From: Isoetes taiwanensis
Taxonomy: Eukaryota; Streptophyta; Lycopodiopsida; Isoetales; Isoetaceae
Direction of reading: 5' to 3'
Assembly: GCA_021234155.1 (NCBI GenBank)
Contig: JAJEKV010000005.1
Coordinates: 2,121,294-2,185,293, forward strand
DNA length: 64,000 nucleotides
Every line of letters starts with the position of its first letter. Position 1 is the first letter of the stretch. Below the pieces are notes generated by a model. That model saw only the letters and a program-made list of their open reading frames with translations, was not told the DNA's origin and searched no databases. The translations under genes and the position numbers were made by a program. Below, one piece after another: positions 10,554 to 21,429 of the stretch.

Positions 10554-13500
10554 GCAAACATCACGAGAAAGTGACTAGAAAGGCGGTATATTATATTATA
10601 GTGGAGATTTTACAAAATGTGGGCGCAGACCAATATTTCCGCTATGGGCGCCCTATATACAAAAAAAAGGCTCGAGCCCTATTTACTAAGTCCTAAGAGG
10701 AAAAACCCTCTACTCGGGTTCGGGCGGTAGTGATGCGAGGAGATGGTAGAGGTTACTCCCGGATCCCAGCGAAGGTGCGTAACCACCTCCATCCCGCTGG
10801 TCTTCGGTCGGGATGTTCAGCCATCCCTGCACACCAGCGTCCATTCGAATGCCCGCGGTTGTGGCGGTGCGAGAATCCGCACAATTCATCTTGCAAGTGA
10901 TCCACTCGGCGGTTAGTGGGCATCGTGCGGTCTTCGTTCAAGCCGGCGCGACCATGCCGCGCCATCCGGATGCCTTCGTTTCTCTCGGTTAGTCTTATAT
11001 AGCCAACCCGAGGAACTCCTTGTCGGCGTGGACCAATCCGAGAAATCGCCAACGTGTTTTGCAATGCAAAATTGTTTCTAAAATAAGAATCTTTTCTCCG
11101 CCGCATATCTAGCCATGGTACCTTCCTCGACACATTCCTTTTAATGATATCCCACTTTGAGTTGCCAGACGTTGAATGCCATTCCTTCTTTTCACGCCCG
11201 TCGAACATTAATGTGTGTCCTTTGCCACACATCGGCCCGATCCTTCTTTCCGTCTCATCCTCACCGTTCATTGCTTCTCCTCCCTACGTTTTTGGGACTT
11301 AGCCAAATTTTTGCCTCTCAACACCCTTCTTGGCATCTTTTGACCTTTGGCACCATCAGCGGTTCGGTTTAGCACTCTTCATACCTCTTAGCCTCGGTTT
11401 GTTAGCCCTAAAACAAACCTTTTTCGTTCCTCTGCGCCTTTGTCCTCCGTGCTTTCGACTTTTAGATCTTCGCCTTTGGAATCACTCTTAGTTTTACGCC
11501 CATCGTTACCATGGCTGCCCAAGATTTTCTACACTTCAAGCTACCGCTCCCAAGGATCCGGCCCTTTTTGCATCACGTCGCCTTCTTGGCGCCCACTTTC
11601 CGTGAAGCCCTTGTTGGCCCAAATAAAGAAGTCGCTGAACGACACCAGCTTTATGAATTCTCTCAAATGGAACTTCCGGCTCCAAATCTGACCGGTTAGG
11701 CGGTTCATCGCCAATATCGTTAACGACCCATAAAGGCTACACCGCTTTGTGGTCGATGGCACCACCATTTCGTTGACTCAACATTTGATTTCTGAGGTAT
11801 TTCATATTCCCTTGCACCCCTTGTGTATCATGGTCTGCGCTATACAGGGATCTCGATGTCCGCGAGTTTGGTGCACACGCTTATCATGCCAATGTCCATC
11901 GCCCGACCAATATCGACAAGCCTCACGAAACCTTTGTTAAATTTCTGTGGCGGAAATTCCTTGGGTATTCTATCAAGAACACCCATATCAATAAGCCTTT
12001 CTATAACCCGGTCCTCAACGCTACACACTCCAAACACCACATAGATTGGCCCCAAATGATGTTCTATCGTCTTCTCCAAGAAATGGACCGCCTTGGGTAC
12101 CACTTCCATTTCAAGTTTTACGTGGGGAGGCCACTTTCAAGCCCTCATCCGTCATTACTTCCCTCCCACACCACCAAATTCTCATAATTCCACTCAAGCT
12201 CCCTTCCAATCACTCACCAAGTTGGCACTTCACGCCTGCCTTCCACCGGTCATGTCCACAGTCACCCCATGTCACTTGTCTCCTCCTCCGCTACACCCAT
12301 CCACTTCACACCATTTTTCCCAAACATCCCAAACCAGTGCAAAGACAAAGCTCCACCACCACAACACCCTCGCCGGGTTGTTGTATCAAGACGGCCAGGA
12401 TGCTCAAGCCTGCTTTGCTCTCAAGCTACAAGAATCCCAAGACGGCTTCTTATGAGCCGGGTTCAACGGGCACTAGAGGCCTGACATGCGGTACACCAGA
12501 CCTTCAAGCCGCAATCGCCCAAGTTGCAACTTTGAGGCCAAACTTCAAGACAAGCATGAAGCTCTCTACACGTGCTCATGCGGATCTCAAAAGTGCACAA
12601 GCTCAAGTCAGCCAACTAGCGGATCAACAGGGCTCGGCTCCGAATTCAGACTTTATTGGAGCACAACAAGTCCAAAGCCGCCTCCGAACCAAGGACGCAG
12701 ATATTGCTAAACTCAATGCCTTGTACTTAACTGCGTGAAAAATTTCAGCACTCAAGTTCAAAACTTTCGGCCAAAGACGGACGCTCAAAGTCAGCCTCCT
12801 TGACGGCTCGCCTTTTCACCGGACCTCTCGGCTCACCTCTCTTCAAGATCGACTACGGAGGTGCGTAAACGAAGATACCGGATGACGCCGGAGATTGCCG
12901 TGCTTTGTCTCAATACTCCGGAAATCCTCCTCCCAGTCAACACTTCGGGGAACGGGTCCGTGACCCACCACGCCGCTTTGCTTGAAAGGGAAAACCGGAT
13001 CCGAGATCTTGAACAACAAATTGCGAAGCTATTCGGGCCTGGCGATGAGGCTCGTTAAAACTTGACGCCTATACGCCATTCTTCACGCATGCTCGCTGAC
13101 TTCCCGTTCCCTCCTGCTATCAATGCGATTATGTGGTTGCTCGGCGCCACCTCTTCCTTTCGGTGGCATGCGATGGCCTGTGGATATTCCCACGAAAGTC
13201 ACGATTTTCTTGGATTTGGCCGAACTCCCATTGAAGACAAAGGGTTGTGTCGTGCCCTTGTGGTCTTTGATCTCATACAATCGTGCCCGATCCGGACTTT
13301 ATCACCTTCAGAGTGGTTCAGCCCATGGCTTACATATTTCATGATTTCTATCTAGGTGATACAATGGAAAACTTTGGAAATGGGCCACGCCCGCTTTTCA
13401 TGGTGACCCCACGTGCAATGGGTGCTTCAAGATAACAATCCATATCTTGCGGATCCTCTCCGGACCCAAACTCTTCATCGAGGAGTACATGCCCGAGGCT

Positions 13501-14456
13501 TGCCAATCATTTATCTCTCGGGTAAGCCCGAGGCTGCAACAAATCGGGAAGTATCTAGGACATCCCGGATCTTCCCTATGCACAAATTTATATGCAAAGA
13601 CCTCGCGGTTACAATCGATTACAAGCTCATTGGATAGCAAGACGGTCCCCACGGGATGGGATAGCCCTCCGTCAACTCTCAGCTCTTCTCTTTGGGATCG
13701 TTGGTGTCGGGCTCTTGATCCGGATCTTGTCGGTCCAATTCAGGGAGACCGCCAGCAACCCACGCCCACAGGCATGGTTCCTTCTCCCTATGCTTCCCCG
13801 GGCGTACCTCCACGCCCGGGTTCGACTTCTGATTGGCGCCTTCCTTTTTGGACCAAGGTCATGGATGGTCATGCGGGATGGACACCACCTCGATCTCGAC
13901 GGATCTCCTGGGTGGGATCCACGCTTTGTTCGCCGCCACATTGGGAAGAAGGTGCCACTCGACACCACCACCAATTGGATCTACATTGCTAATGAGCGTG
14001 GTTGGCAAACGCCAGCGGATGCGCTTCTTCATGGTCTTGACACCTTCTTGCAAAATGCCTCCACCTCACCTCATCCTTCGTCCATCTTCAAAGCGGGATT
14101 TTGCGCTGCTCTCAAATGCATTTTGCTAAGCTCCTTAAATCGGCAAATCCCCATTTTTCATCCGCAATCCGAATGCGGTGCCTTTGGCCTTCGGACTGTC
14201 TCCTCATGGAATGTCGGTACATTTCTTCGCGCCTGCCACCCCCTTTGAAGACATGGTGCGCTCTCGCTTTCTTGATGATGATCCTGCCCCGCCCAAAACA
14301 CTCCTCAAGCTCTTCAATCCGCCAGGGATCTCATAAGCCGATTACCATAATGGTGCCCGTCCTCACTCCGTGAGGATCACTTTCAGACGGATGGCTTCCC
14401 GCCATCCCGAAACTCCTCCCTTTTCTTCACTTTCGGAGTGTCGTTTGGTGGGGGAG
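10554..14456 (+). pseudogene. 3.9 kb accessory region between integrase and 3' LTR, degraded
   Basis: Ty3/gypsy elements usually end soon after integrase, but here 3.9 kb follows before the polypurine tract. Plus-strand frames give several protein-like pieces: MAAQDFLHFKLPLPRIRPFL from 11511; VVDGTTISLTQHLISEVFHI from about 11749, similar in style to the plant 'transposon protein' regions found in some retrotransposons; DWPQMMFYRLLQEMDRLG around 12040-12095; Gln/Ala/Lys-rich coiled-coil-like text at about 12490-12730 and 12980-13057; and a last piece at about 13960-14130 containing ANERGWQTPADALLHGLDTF. They need many frame changes. I interpret it as one or more degraded accessory ORFs. Function is unknown and no envelope-like transmembrane or signal segment is obvious. 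Confidence 0.55.
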
Positions 14457-15044
14457 TGTTAGTCCCAGTGCCTCCCCGTACAGGGACTATTCATGCATCT
14501 GACAGACCAGGTCAAGCTCAAGGATCCTCGATCGACCCGCCGGTCGGACATCCAAGGCTCCCTTGAAGACCAAGCGGCCGGACCATACCGGTCAAAGCCT
14601 GTGGCCGCCGTCAACAAGAGGCCCGCCGGACAAGTGGCGGTAGATCGGAATCAGTCCGGCGTGATTCTAGGCACTTCAAGAGGCACCGCCAACATTCACC
14701 GTAAATCAGGCCTCCTTCCGAGAGTCGGCGCCAAGATCGGTCGAGTGTCTATATTGAGCCCAAGGCCATTGTACTATATATATATGAGTAGAGCTAGCAC
14801 ATGAGTTTTTTAGATGAGTTTTGAGTCTTGTCTCCTTTCAGTTTTCTCTCTATTGTGAGAGCTCATGTATTTTCATCATTGATATCAAGGAAGCTTATCA
14901 TCTTTCTCTCATTTGTTCTGTTTTCTTCTTTTTCTTCTCTTCTTGCAAATCCCGCGTGACATAGTCCCCCGGACTCTCCTGTTAGATCCACGGGTCCTCA
15001 CAGAGGGCTGTCTTCCAGGAGTTCCCGAACCCAGACCCCAAACA
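14457..15044 (+). repeat. 3' LTR
   Basis: 588 bp, beginning TGTTAGTCC and ending CCAAACA. It is preceded by the purine run GGTGGGGGAG (14447-14456) and followed by TTGGA, the target-site duplication. It differs from the 5' LTR by scattered substitutions and small indels, giving a means to date the insertion. Confidence 0.92.
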
Positions 15045-15230
15045 TTGGAAAATGTAAAAAGGAAAGAGGGGCAAGGGGAAAATAGAAAAAAAAAAGTAGA
15101 CAAAGGCAAAAGGAAAAAGGAAAGGTAAGGGAAAGTGGAAAATATGGTCAAACGCTCTTGATTATCTAATTTTAAAAATGTGAATCCATTTAACAATTTC
15201 TCCAGTATATCATTTACTGTTCCTAGCTAT

Positions 15231-15258
15231 GCCCAGCAACGCTGGGCAACTTAACTAG
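15231..15258 (+). mobile_element. candidate Helitron 3' terminus
   Basis: A perfect 7-bp stem, GCCCAGC-AAC-GCTGGGC (15231-15247), is followed seven bases later by CTAG (15255-15258) and then T. A short GC-rich hairpin a few bases before CTRR, with T following, is the textbook 3' end of plant Helitrons. The 5' end (TC after A) has not been located, and no RepHel protein is present. Related hairpins occur at 23.56-23.71 kb. Confidence 0.45.
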
Positions 15259-15429
15259 TCTAAAATAATATAAAACATATATGGCATTAGAATTTATATA
15301 TCTTATATTATAAAAATATAGCGTGTGCCTTCCATGGAGACCTAAATCGAATAGTTGAGGATTTGATTGACCAATGGTGAAGATGACATCTTGACTGTTG
15401 CTTCAATAAGATTCACTCAATCCGACAGT
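15259..15429 (+). repeat. dispersed module, copy 1
   Basis: This AT-rich stretch matches, in reverse orientation, the one at about 24950-25070. Shared landmarks are ATCTTATATTATAA, CCTAAATCG, GAGGATTTGATTGACCAATG and GCTTCAAT. In both places the module is followed on the same relative side by a long GGGAAA-type purine tract, so module and tract probably belong to one repeat family. Confidence 0.65.
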
Positions 15430-15932
15430 GAAGGGGTGAAAAGGGAAAGGGAAAAGGGAAAAGAGAGGGAAAATGGAGGAAAAGGGAAAAGGGAGGGGGA
15501 AAGGGAAAAAGGGCAAAAGGAAAGGGAGAAAGAAAAAAGGGGACATAAAAAAATAAAAAATAGAAAATAGAAAAAGGGAAAAGAAGAAAATAGAAAAAGG
15601 AAGGGGAAAAGTGAGAAAAGAAAAAGAAAAAGTGGGGAAGGAAAAAAGGGAAAGGGAAGAAGAAAATGAAAAAAGAGAAGGCAAAAAGGCTGAAGGAAAA
15701 GGGAAAAGGGAAGGCAAAAGGGTGGAAAAGGGAAGGAAAAAAAGTGAAGAAAAGGGAAGGGAAAAGGGCATAGCAAAAGGGAAAGGGAGGGAAATGGAAG
15801 GAAAAAAAGGGAAAAGAGAAAGGGTTGGGCGAGGTGGAAAAAGGGCGATTGGGAAAAGGGAAAGGGAAAATGGAAGGTGAAAGGGAAGCAAAGGAAAGGA
15901 AAGAGAAGGGAAGGAAGGAAGGAAGGAAAAAT
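15430..15932. repeat. polypurine tract
   Basis: About 500 bp of A/G on the plus strand, ending in a short (GGAA)n microsatellite at 15907-15930. Open frames across it are compositional. Confidence 0.9.
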
Positions 15933-15934
15933 TT

Positions 15935-16110
15935 TTAACGTCCACGGAACCCAATCGGGTTATGGGACCAAGTACATAAGGGATCAAGTCCTGACCAAGT
16001 CCAAATAAGAACATGGGCTGAAGTCCCAAACCAAAGCACAACGTGAGCTAGAACACAACCATCATGACCCGGATTAAAACCACCCGGGAAAAAACCGCTG
16101 CCAGATGACT
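15935..16110 (+). repeat. dispersed repeat with GTCCACGG...GGGAC start, copy 1
   Basis: Starts after (GGAA)n with TTTTTAACGTCCACGGAACC and ends near GAAAAAACCGCTGCCAG. A second, shorter copy is at 16571-16705, also preceded by (GGAA)n, and an ending-only copy is at 49440-49535. The family is not identified; the ends may be those of a small retroposon. Confidence 0.55.
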
Positions 16111-16490
16111 ATGGTCGCCACCGATCCAAAATCCATGCCGTTGCTCGTGCAACAAGCATATACCTTCATACCTCCAGCAGACAAGGCTTCACCAAGCAGT
16201 TCCGAACCGTAACCTCTTCACAACGGGAGTCGGAAAACAGGCGCCCCAACGCCAATCGCCCGACTGCTGGAAGGCGGCGCCGTAAAACCGCCGTGAAATC
16301 GCCCATCGGAGGTGCCTCACCTATCGCCAAAGGCGCCCGGCACTTCGTGTATGCACGCAGCGACATCCACTCGAGCACACACAGGTCGCCATCCTTCATC
16401 GCCCATCGCCCAACGCCATCCATCATCGACTCGGGCAGGCCTCGTGACAAATACTCAGGCGGGCGCCAGCGCCCCAGCGCTAAAGGCAAG
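16111..16490. other. GC-richer spacer, no gene
   Basis: Contains repeated words such as ATCGCCCATCG and GGCGCC, but no frame with a recognisable domain. It lies between two copies of the dispersed repeat. Confidence 0.4.
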
Positions 16491-16570
16491 GGCCCAAGGG
16501 GAGGAAAGGAAAAAGATAAAAGGAAAAAGAGAAGGTGAAAAAGAGGAAGGAAGGAAGGAAGGAAGGAAGG

Positions 16571-16705
16571 TATTTTTATCGTCCACGGAGACCAATCGGT
16601 CTATGGGACCCAATACAAAAGCGCAGCAAGCGGATTACTACCCGGATTAAAAAACCCTCGCCCCGAAGGGTTTTCGAGGAAAAAACCGTGGCAGCAATTA
16701 GCCTA
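16571..16705 (+). repeat. dispersed repeat, copy 2
   Basis: TATTTTTATCGTCCACGGAG start, then GGTCTATGGGACC, and a conserved block with GGATTAAAAAACC, the hairpin CCCTCGCCCCGAAGGG, TTTTCGAGGAAAAA and a final CCGTGGCAG. The hairpin block recurs almost identically at about 49489-49530. Confidence 0.65.
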
Positions 16706-16734
16706 CTGACAAACTGTTCTAATATACAAAATGC

Positions 16735-17348
16735 AAAGAGTGGGAAAATGAGGAAAAGGGAGGGGGAAAAGGGGAACAAGAAAAGGATGGAGAGCAAAGA
16801 ATGGAAAAAGAGGAAGAGAGGAAGGGGAAAAGTGCATGAGAAAAAAGGGAAGAGGGAAAGGGTGAGGAAAAAGAAAAAAGGAAGGGAAAAAGAGCATGTG
16901 AAAGGGGAAAAAAAAAGAGAAAAGGGAAAAGTGGAAGAGGGAAAGGCGGAGGAGGATGGGGAAAAAAGAAAAGGAGCATATAAAAAATGTGGAGAAATTC
17001 GAATGTAAAGGGAAGAAGGGTACGGAGAAAAGTGAAAGGGTAGAAAAGGGGAGGGAAAGGGAAAAAAATGGAAGCGAAAAAGGGGGAAGGGAAGGGAAAA
17101 AAAGCACGCGGGAACGAGGAGAGGGAAATGAAAAAAGAGAAGGGAAAAAGAGCACAGGATAAAGTGAAAGAGCACGAAAAGGTGTAGAAAAGAGAAGAAA
17201 AAAGGGCATGGAAAAAGCGAAAGAGAAAAGGAAAAGAAAGGGAAAAGGAAAGGAAAAAATGAGACGGGCGGGAAAAACATGAAAAGAGAAGAGAAAAAGC
17301 CTATTAGAAAAAGGGAAAGGAAAGGGAAAGGGAAAGGGAAAAAGGGAT
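16735..17348. repeat. polypurine tract
   Basis: About 600 bp of A/G-dominated sequence on the plus strand, ending in a small GATGAT repeat. Frames are compositional only. Confidence 0.9.
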
Positions 17349-18190
17349 GATGATGATGATGGTAAGTTCTATCCAGGTGTGGATGCAGTGATGAATTTGA
17401 CATTGACACTCTAAGTTTGAGTTAGATCATTAAAGTTTTGCTTCTTTTCAAGACTATGCTGAAGTAACTATTGCTTTAGAAGGGTGTTAAGATAGGCCGG
17501 TGCTTTGACCTGTCCCAGCCAGGAGAAGCTCTATGTGAGATTTCTATAATCCATTGTCTCCAAAATGGCTACCTGTAGTATTAGGGGATGGGAGGCCCCT
17601 GATATATGCGCTTATGGCTCTAGGGGTGACAAGACCACGAGGGCTAGATATATATGAGTTAGTTTTAGCACTTCGATCCTAGGGCAGTTTTGCACGAGGT
17701 GATGGTTAGAGAAGAGGTAGAGCAAAGGCTCCCATAGTACCTGGCTGTCACTTGAAGCTGCTATTTCCGGGAAGAAGCTTCATCAGGATCATGAGTAAGA
17801 ATTGATGCCTTGCCAAGGCTGTTCTGCTGCCAGTAGTGATTGGAATTGTTTCCTAGAGTTTGGACTTACAGTGCAATAGCTTAGGGCCGATTTTTTTTTA
17901 GGTTAGTGGGGGATGATGGTGGTTACATAAGTAGCTGATTGTAGGAAATTGAGGAATTATCTTCCATAGTACTTGGTTGTTGGGAAGAGGCTGTGGCCAT
18001 TGCTATAGTACTTTCTGGAAAAGTGGTGGCCCCCATAGTACTAATGAGCAAGGAAGAGGTTGAGAGACCTCCAATAAAGTACTGCATTAGCTGGTTGTGT
18101 ATCTTTCTGTGCTCTTCACTAAATGGGTGAATAAGGGCTTATGTACCATTTATTTATCAATAAAAATTTCTTACCCTCAAAAAAAAAGGG
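17349..18190 (+). repeat. possible polyadenylated retroposon remnant
   Basis: The stretch ends with TTATCAATAAAAATTTCTTACCCTC followed directly by an A-run at 18178-18187. The A-tail with a nearby AATAAA-like signal suggests a retroposed transcript or LINE/SINE 3' end. The phrase 'ATAGTAC' with nearby GG/TT recurs several times through 17.5-18.1 kb. No protein domain is recognisable and the 5' end is not defined. Confidence 0.3.
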
Positions 18191-18254
18191 GGAAGGGAAA
18201 GGGAGGGAGAAGGCTAAAGAAAAGAAAACAGGGAGAAAGGGAAAAAGATAATGT

Positions 18255-18350
18255 ATTGGAAAAATAAGAAAACAAGGTGCTGTGCACAGAGGGTTGCCCT
18301 CTGATGCCCTGAGGGTAAAGTGGCTTAAATCAAACCGTGAAGTTATATCT
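18255..18350 (-). repeat. dispersed repeat, copy 1 (inverted relative to 31.75 kb)
   Basis: The reverse complement contains TTTGATTTAAGCCACTTTAC, an AGAGGGCAACCCTCT palindrome and CAGCACCTTGTTTTC. The same series occurs on the plus strand at about 31747-31840. The GAGGGCAACCCTC palindrome at its centre is notable. Probably a piece of a transposable element. Confidence 0.65.
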
Positions 18351-18399
18351 TCACAATCTATATTTAAATCAAAATTTCTACTTCCAACCCCACACGATA

Positions 18400-20150
18400 T
18401 GTGCCATCTCAATATTTGAATTGAACTAGATCCCTACCATACTCTTATAATCAGTTTAAAGATCCTGTATCTTCATCTACGAGCCCCTCGATGGAATTGT
18501 GTATGTAACTGAGTAGTTGAGTGTTCTAGAAATGTTTAAACGTGTTTTATGTAGCAAACACATACAATTGTCCCTTTTGGCAGCACAACATCTAGAAATA
18601 GGCTGATGCAAACGGGGGGAGGTGATTAGTTACAGCAATTCAAAATTGTGCTAGTTCTACGGTGAGAGTTTGGGCAGCACTCCCAGAATGTATTTAGCAA
18701 ACTAGTTGCATTTGTAAAATTGGTATTTTTTAATCTTTCTTTTTTCTCGGAGTTGATTGCTAGTTCCTTAGGTATATAGATTAGTTTGGTAGCAATGGAA
18801 CAAGCAACGTAGAGTAAGCAACTAAATCCATTATAGCACATTCATACTGCTATTTTGAAAGCCTATACATTATAAATTATTTGACAAAATAGGCAATTTC
18901 GCTTGATATGGAAGAGCCAGGCCCAAGTTACACAAAATTGCCTAACTTGGTCCATTCTCTAACGTAATAGTTGGGAACATGCTATTTAGTTTAAGACCCC
19001 AGTAATAAGAAGAAGCTTTATAGAATTGTTGCAATTCAAAAATGTTTTTAGCAAAATTATTTCTATTTTGAAAAGCTTAGGAACATCTCCTATTGTATGA
19101 CCTGAGCGAGGGTTTGCCACCCTAGGGGCAACCCAAAAAGGGAGAACTGAACAGCTAGTACATGAATCTTCTAGAACTTTAATGCTAGTGGCCAAGGAGA
19201 CCAACTCAATGATTAAGTAATGGAACCATCAACACTTTCATCTCAAATGTTAATGGTTGCAAGGATACAAATGATTGCTAGAATATATACTTACAAAAGA
19301 TAAGATGAGACAAAGCAAGATTGAAGATTGCCTCGTCCTGGAAGGCAATGCCAAAACAAAAAGGCATATCAACCAAAGAGAGAATTGTAGATTTCTAAAT
19401 ACATATTTCATGACCACCTTATTCTTATCTGAAAGTCCTCCTAGATGGACCAAGCCGCATCATCCAATTTTTGCATAAATCAACTTCTGTTGCATGCTTT
19501 TAAAACTTTGATAAGTACTTGGTTTCTTTGCATTTATGCAAAAATCGCTAAAGCTTCATTATTACTATGATGCTGCACACTATTAAATATGTTGCACGTC
19601 CTGCACATGTCCTGCATTAGCCAGACCAGAGTTGGCATAGAAATGCATCATACAATCAACAAGTAACACGTGAGGTGGAAATCCAATTTAAATACAAGCA
19701 GATAATCAGTTTAAGACAACAAGGATGCACAGAAGCTCTACTTATAAGAAAATGGACATGGGCATTTTTGATATGTAACCTAGCTGTGCAGATGCTTGCA
19801 GTCTAGAATAGCAGAAATGAGGTAGCAAAGTTTTCATAAACTGACTAGAAAATAATCGAAAGACTGGTCTCAAAAGAATTTTATACATTTTATAGAGAGC
19901 CACATGATAATATGGCAAATGTGCCATGAATAACATCTTTCTTGTTCATCAATCAACACACCTCCATGCCTTCTCAGAAGGCATTCCTATTTTTGGTACA
20001 CTTGTAATCTTCTTTGCAACATAATTTCCTCAAAAGACAACACCATTCAAGGGTTTCCTTCTGACAATCAATGTTACCTTCCTTTGAACCCTGGCGCTAG
20101 AAAAAAGGTTGATATGGTACAAGACAATACTTCTAGAACACAGCCGCTGT
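18400..20150. other. AT-rich intergenic stretch
   Basis: No coding region was recognised on either strand. It contains one copy of the GGGTTTGCC...GGCAACCC palindrome (19107-19143). The remainder looks like unique or strongly decayed sequence. Confidence 0.5.
19107..19143 (+). repeat. palindromic repeat GGGTTTGCC-CCCTAGG-GGCAACCC, copy 1
   Basis: CGAGGGTTTGCCACCCTAGG followed by GGCAACCCAAAAAGGG. Two further copies lie at 23420-23456 (same orientation) and 25076-25110 (inverted), where they form the inner ends of long inverted arms. The core can form a hairpin. Confidence 0.75.
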
Positions 20151-20157
20151 GGTCCTT

Positions 20158-20925
20158 TTACATCTTTTTCTTTCTTCCAGCAAGAATCCTGGATATTTGC
20201 AATCCTCTACTAAATGCTTGATTAAATAGTAAGCGCATTTGAAACTCAGATACAAAGGAAAACCAAGCAAGGATGGCAACTGGGGTAAAAAGGACTAAAA
20301 TTCATATGCTTGAGCAAGAGATTTTACATTGTCTCAAGTGTTGAAACACATAAGTAATGGTCTTGCTGCAAGACTAACCTGTTGATTGTAATTTCAGTCA
20401 GACTGCACATTGCATACTTAATCAAATGACATGGCTCTATAATACCTGCAATAATATCTAGCCTGTTGGCATGAATGCAAGAATGCTGACAAAAAGGTCA
20501 TCGAGAGTTAAATCGACCACCATAAAAAGAATAATTATGATTGAAACAAATCCAACAAACTGCAGTGCAGAGCCTTTAGTAATCTGAACATCAGCCAAAG
20601 GTCACCACTGAATCTTTTTCTGCCCATTGAGACAATCTACATATGCAAAGATAAGCTCAATCTCAGAAAATTACAAAAGATACAAAAAACAAATAATAGC
20701 ACATGACAAAAAATACAACCTTCAACACAATGAGCACAACCCCAACAACGAGCCAGGAGAGACCATAAATCTGCAAGACAATGATGATTCAAAGCTCAAT
20801 TAATTGATAAAAATCCATGGCAATACCAAACAGATTTCATGCTTACAGTTAAACTCTTATGGCCGTTTGCAACATGCAAATGGTAAACAAGTCCATATTG
20901 GTACAGAAGAAAATGAATATTCAGT
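20158..20925 (-). pseudogene. callose synthase (1,3-beta-glucan synthase) 3' fragment
   Basis: Callose synthases are large plasma-membrane enzymes making 1,3-beta-glucan. Four C-terminal exons with GT-AG borders are readable. Exon 20847-20925 includes LYQYGLVYHLHVANGHKSL. Exon 20720-20770 encodes exactly IYGLSWLVVGVVLIVLK. Exon 20446-20636 starts IVSMGRKRFSGDLWLMFRLL and continues after a frame change with GFVSIIIILF and FVSILAFMPTG. Exon 20158-20378 ends SRGLQISRILAGRKKKM and a stop. Damage: a 5-bp tandem duplication (TGCAGTGCAG at 20561-20570) shifts the frame, an expected Trp after MPTG reads TAG, the expected Trp before DNVKSLAQAYE reads TGA, and a small deletion follows that segment. The catalytic part of the protein is absent. 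Introns are kept, so it is a DNA-level fragment, not a processed copy. Confidence 0.87.
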
Positions 20926-20929
20926 ATAC

Positions 20930-21425
20930 AACAGCACCATTTGCAGATGGGCTATAGGCAATGTAAATAATTAACAGCATGAGCAGCTCTATTCATGGCT
21001 CCTAGAATATAAACGGTAATTTTTGGCAAACTTTCCATGCCAAACTACAAATCCTCTACACCAGGGCCCTGTACGCACTATTGTTATCGATCATTTCTTA
21101 CATGGAGGATAGAAGCATGTAACCCTTGGATATGTCTTGACCACATGGTTTAACCGTTGAATGTATGCTAACCTCCTCGATTAAGCCAAAGTCTCCGAAA
21201 TTTGGCATTGTAACTCCTTAACTTAATCGACGAAGCATGTATTCCTCCGGCTTGTTAAGAATAAAGCCAAGTATTACCTTCCTAAAATTCAACTCGAAAG
21301 AGGAGGCATTGTTGTTTTTGCACTTCCAAATCCACTAAATTTAGGTGTCCATCTAACATAAGGAGTACATTCTCCTGGGTCACAAAGCAAAGACGAAATA
21401 GTGGAGTAGCTTACATATAAAGCGA
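20930..21425. other. spacer between gene fragments
   Basis: No further callose synthase exon or other domain could be found on the minus strand here; nothing is seen on the plus strand. Confidence 0.45.
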
Positions 21426-21429
21426 AAAG

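Larger units (their letters stand above)
2328..15049 (+). mobile_element. complete Ty3/gypsy LTR retrotransposon with nested insertion
   Basis: A full-length element of about 12.7 kb. It has two LTRs with TG...CA ends (2333-2906 and 14457-15044) and a perfect 5-bp target-site duplication, TTGGA, at 2328-2332 and 15045-15049. Domain order on the plus strand is gag with two CCHC knuckles, aspartic protease, reverse transcriptase, RNase H, integrase. RT before integrase and the GPY motif near the integrase C-terminus place it in Ty3/gypsy. Coding regions are heavily frameshifted, so this copy is not autonomous. A 1.7 kb TIR element sits inside integrase. A 3.9 kb accessory region follows integrase. 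A purine run, GGTGGGGGAG, abuts the 3' LTR as polypurine tract. I could not recognise a standard tRNA primer-binding site after the 5' LTR. Confidence 0.93.

Noticed and set aside
10753-11271. 172-codon minus-strand frame inside the gypsy accessory region
   Set aside because: Antisense to plus-strand protein-like sequence of the element; no recognisable domain and Arg/Gly-rich as expected of a shadow frame.
13592-14248. 218-codon plus frame in the accessory region
   Set aside because: Not counted as an intact gene: overlapping frames carry equally protein-like text and no domain is recognised, so only the region is annotated.
15403-16041. 212-codon minus-strand frame
   Set aside because: Lies over the purine tract at 15430-15932; same artefact.
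16576-17409. 277-codon minus-strand frame
   Set aside because: Lies over the purine tract at 16735-17348; same artefact.
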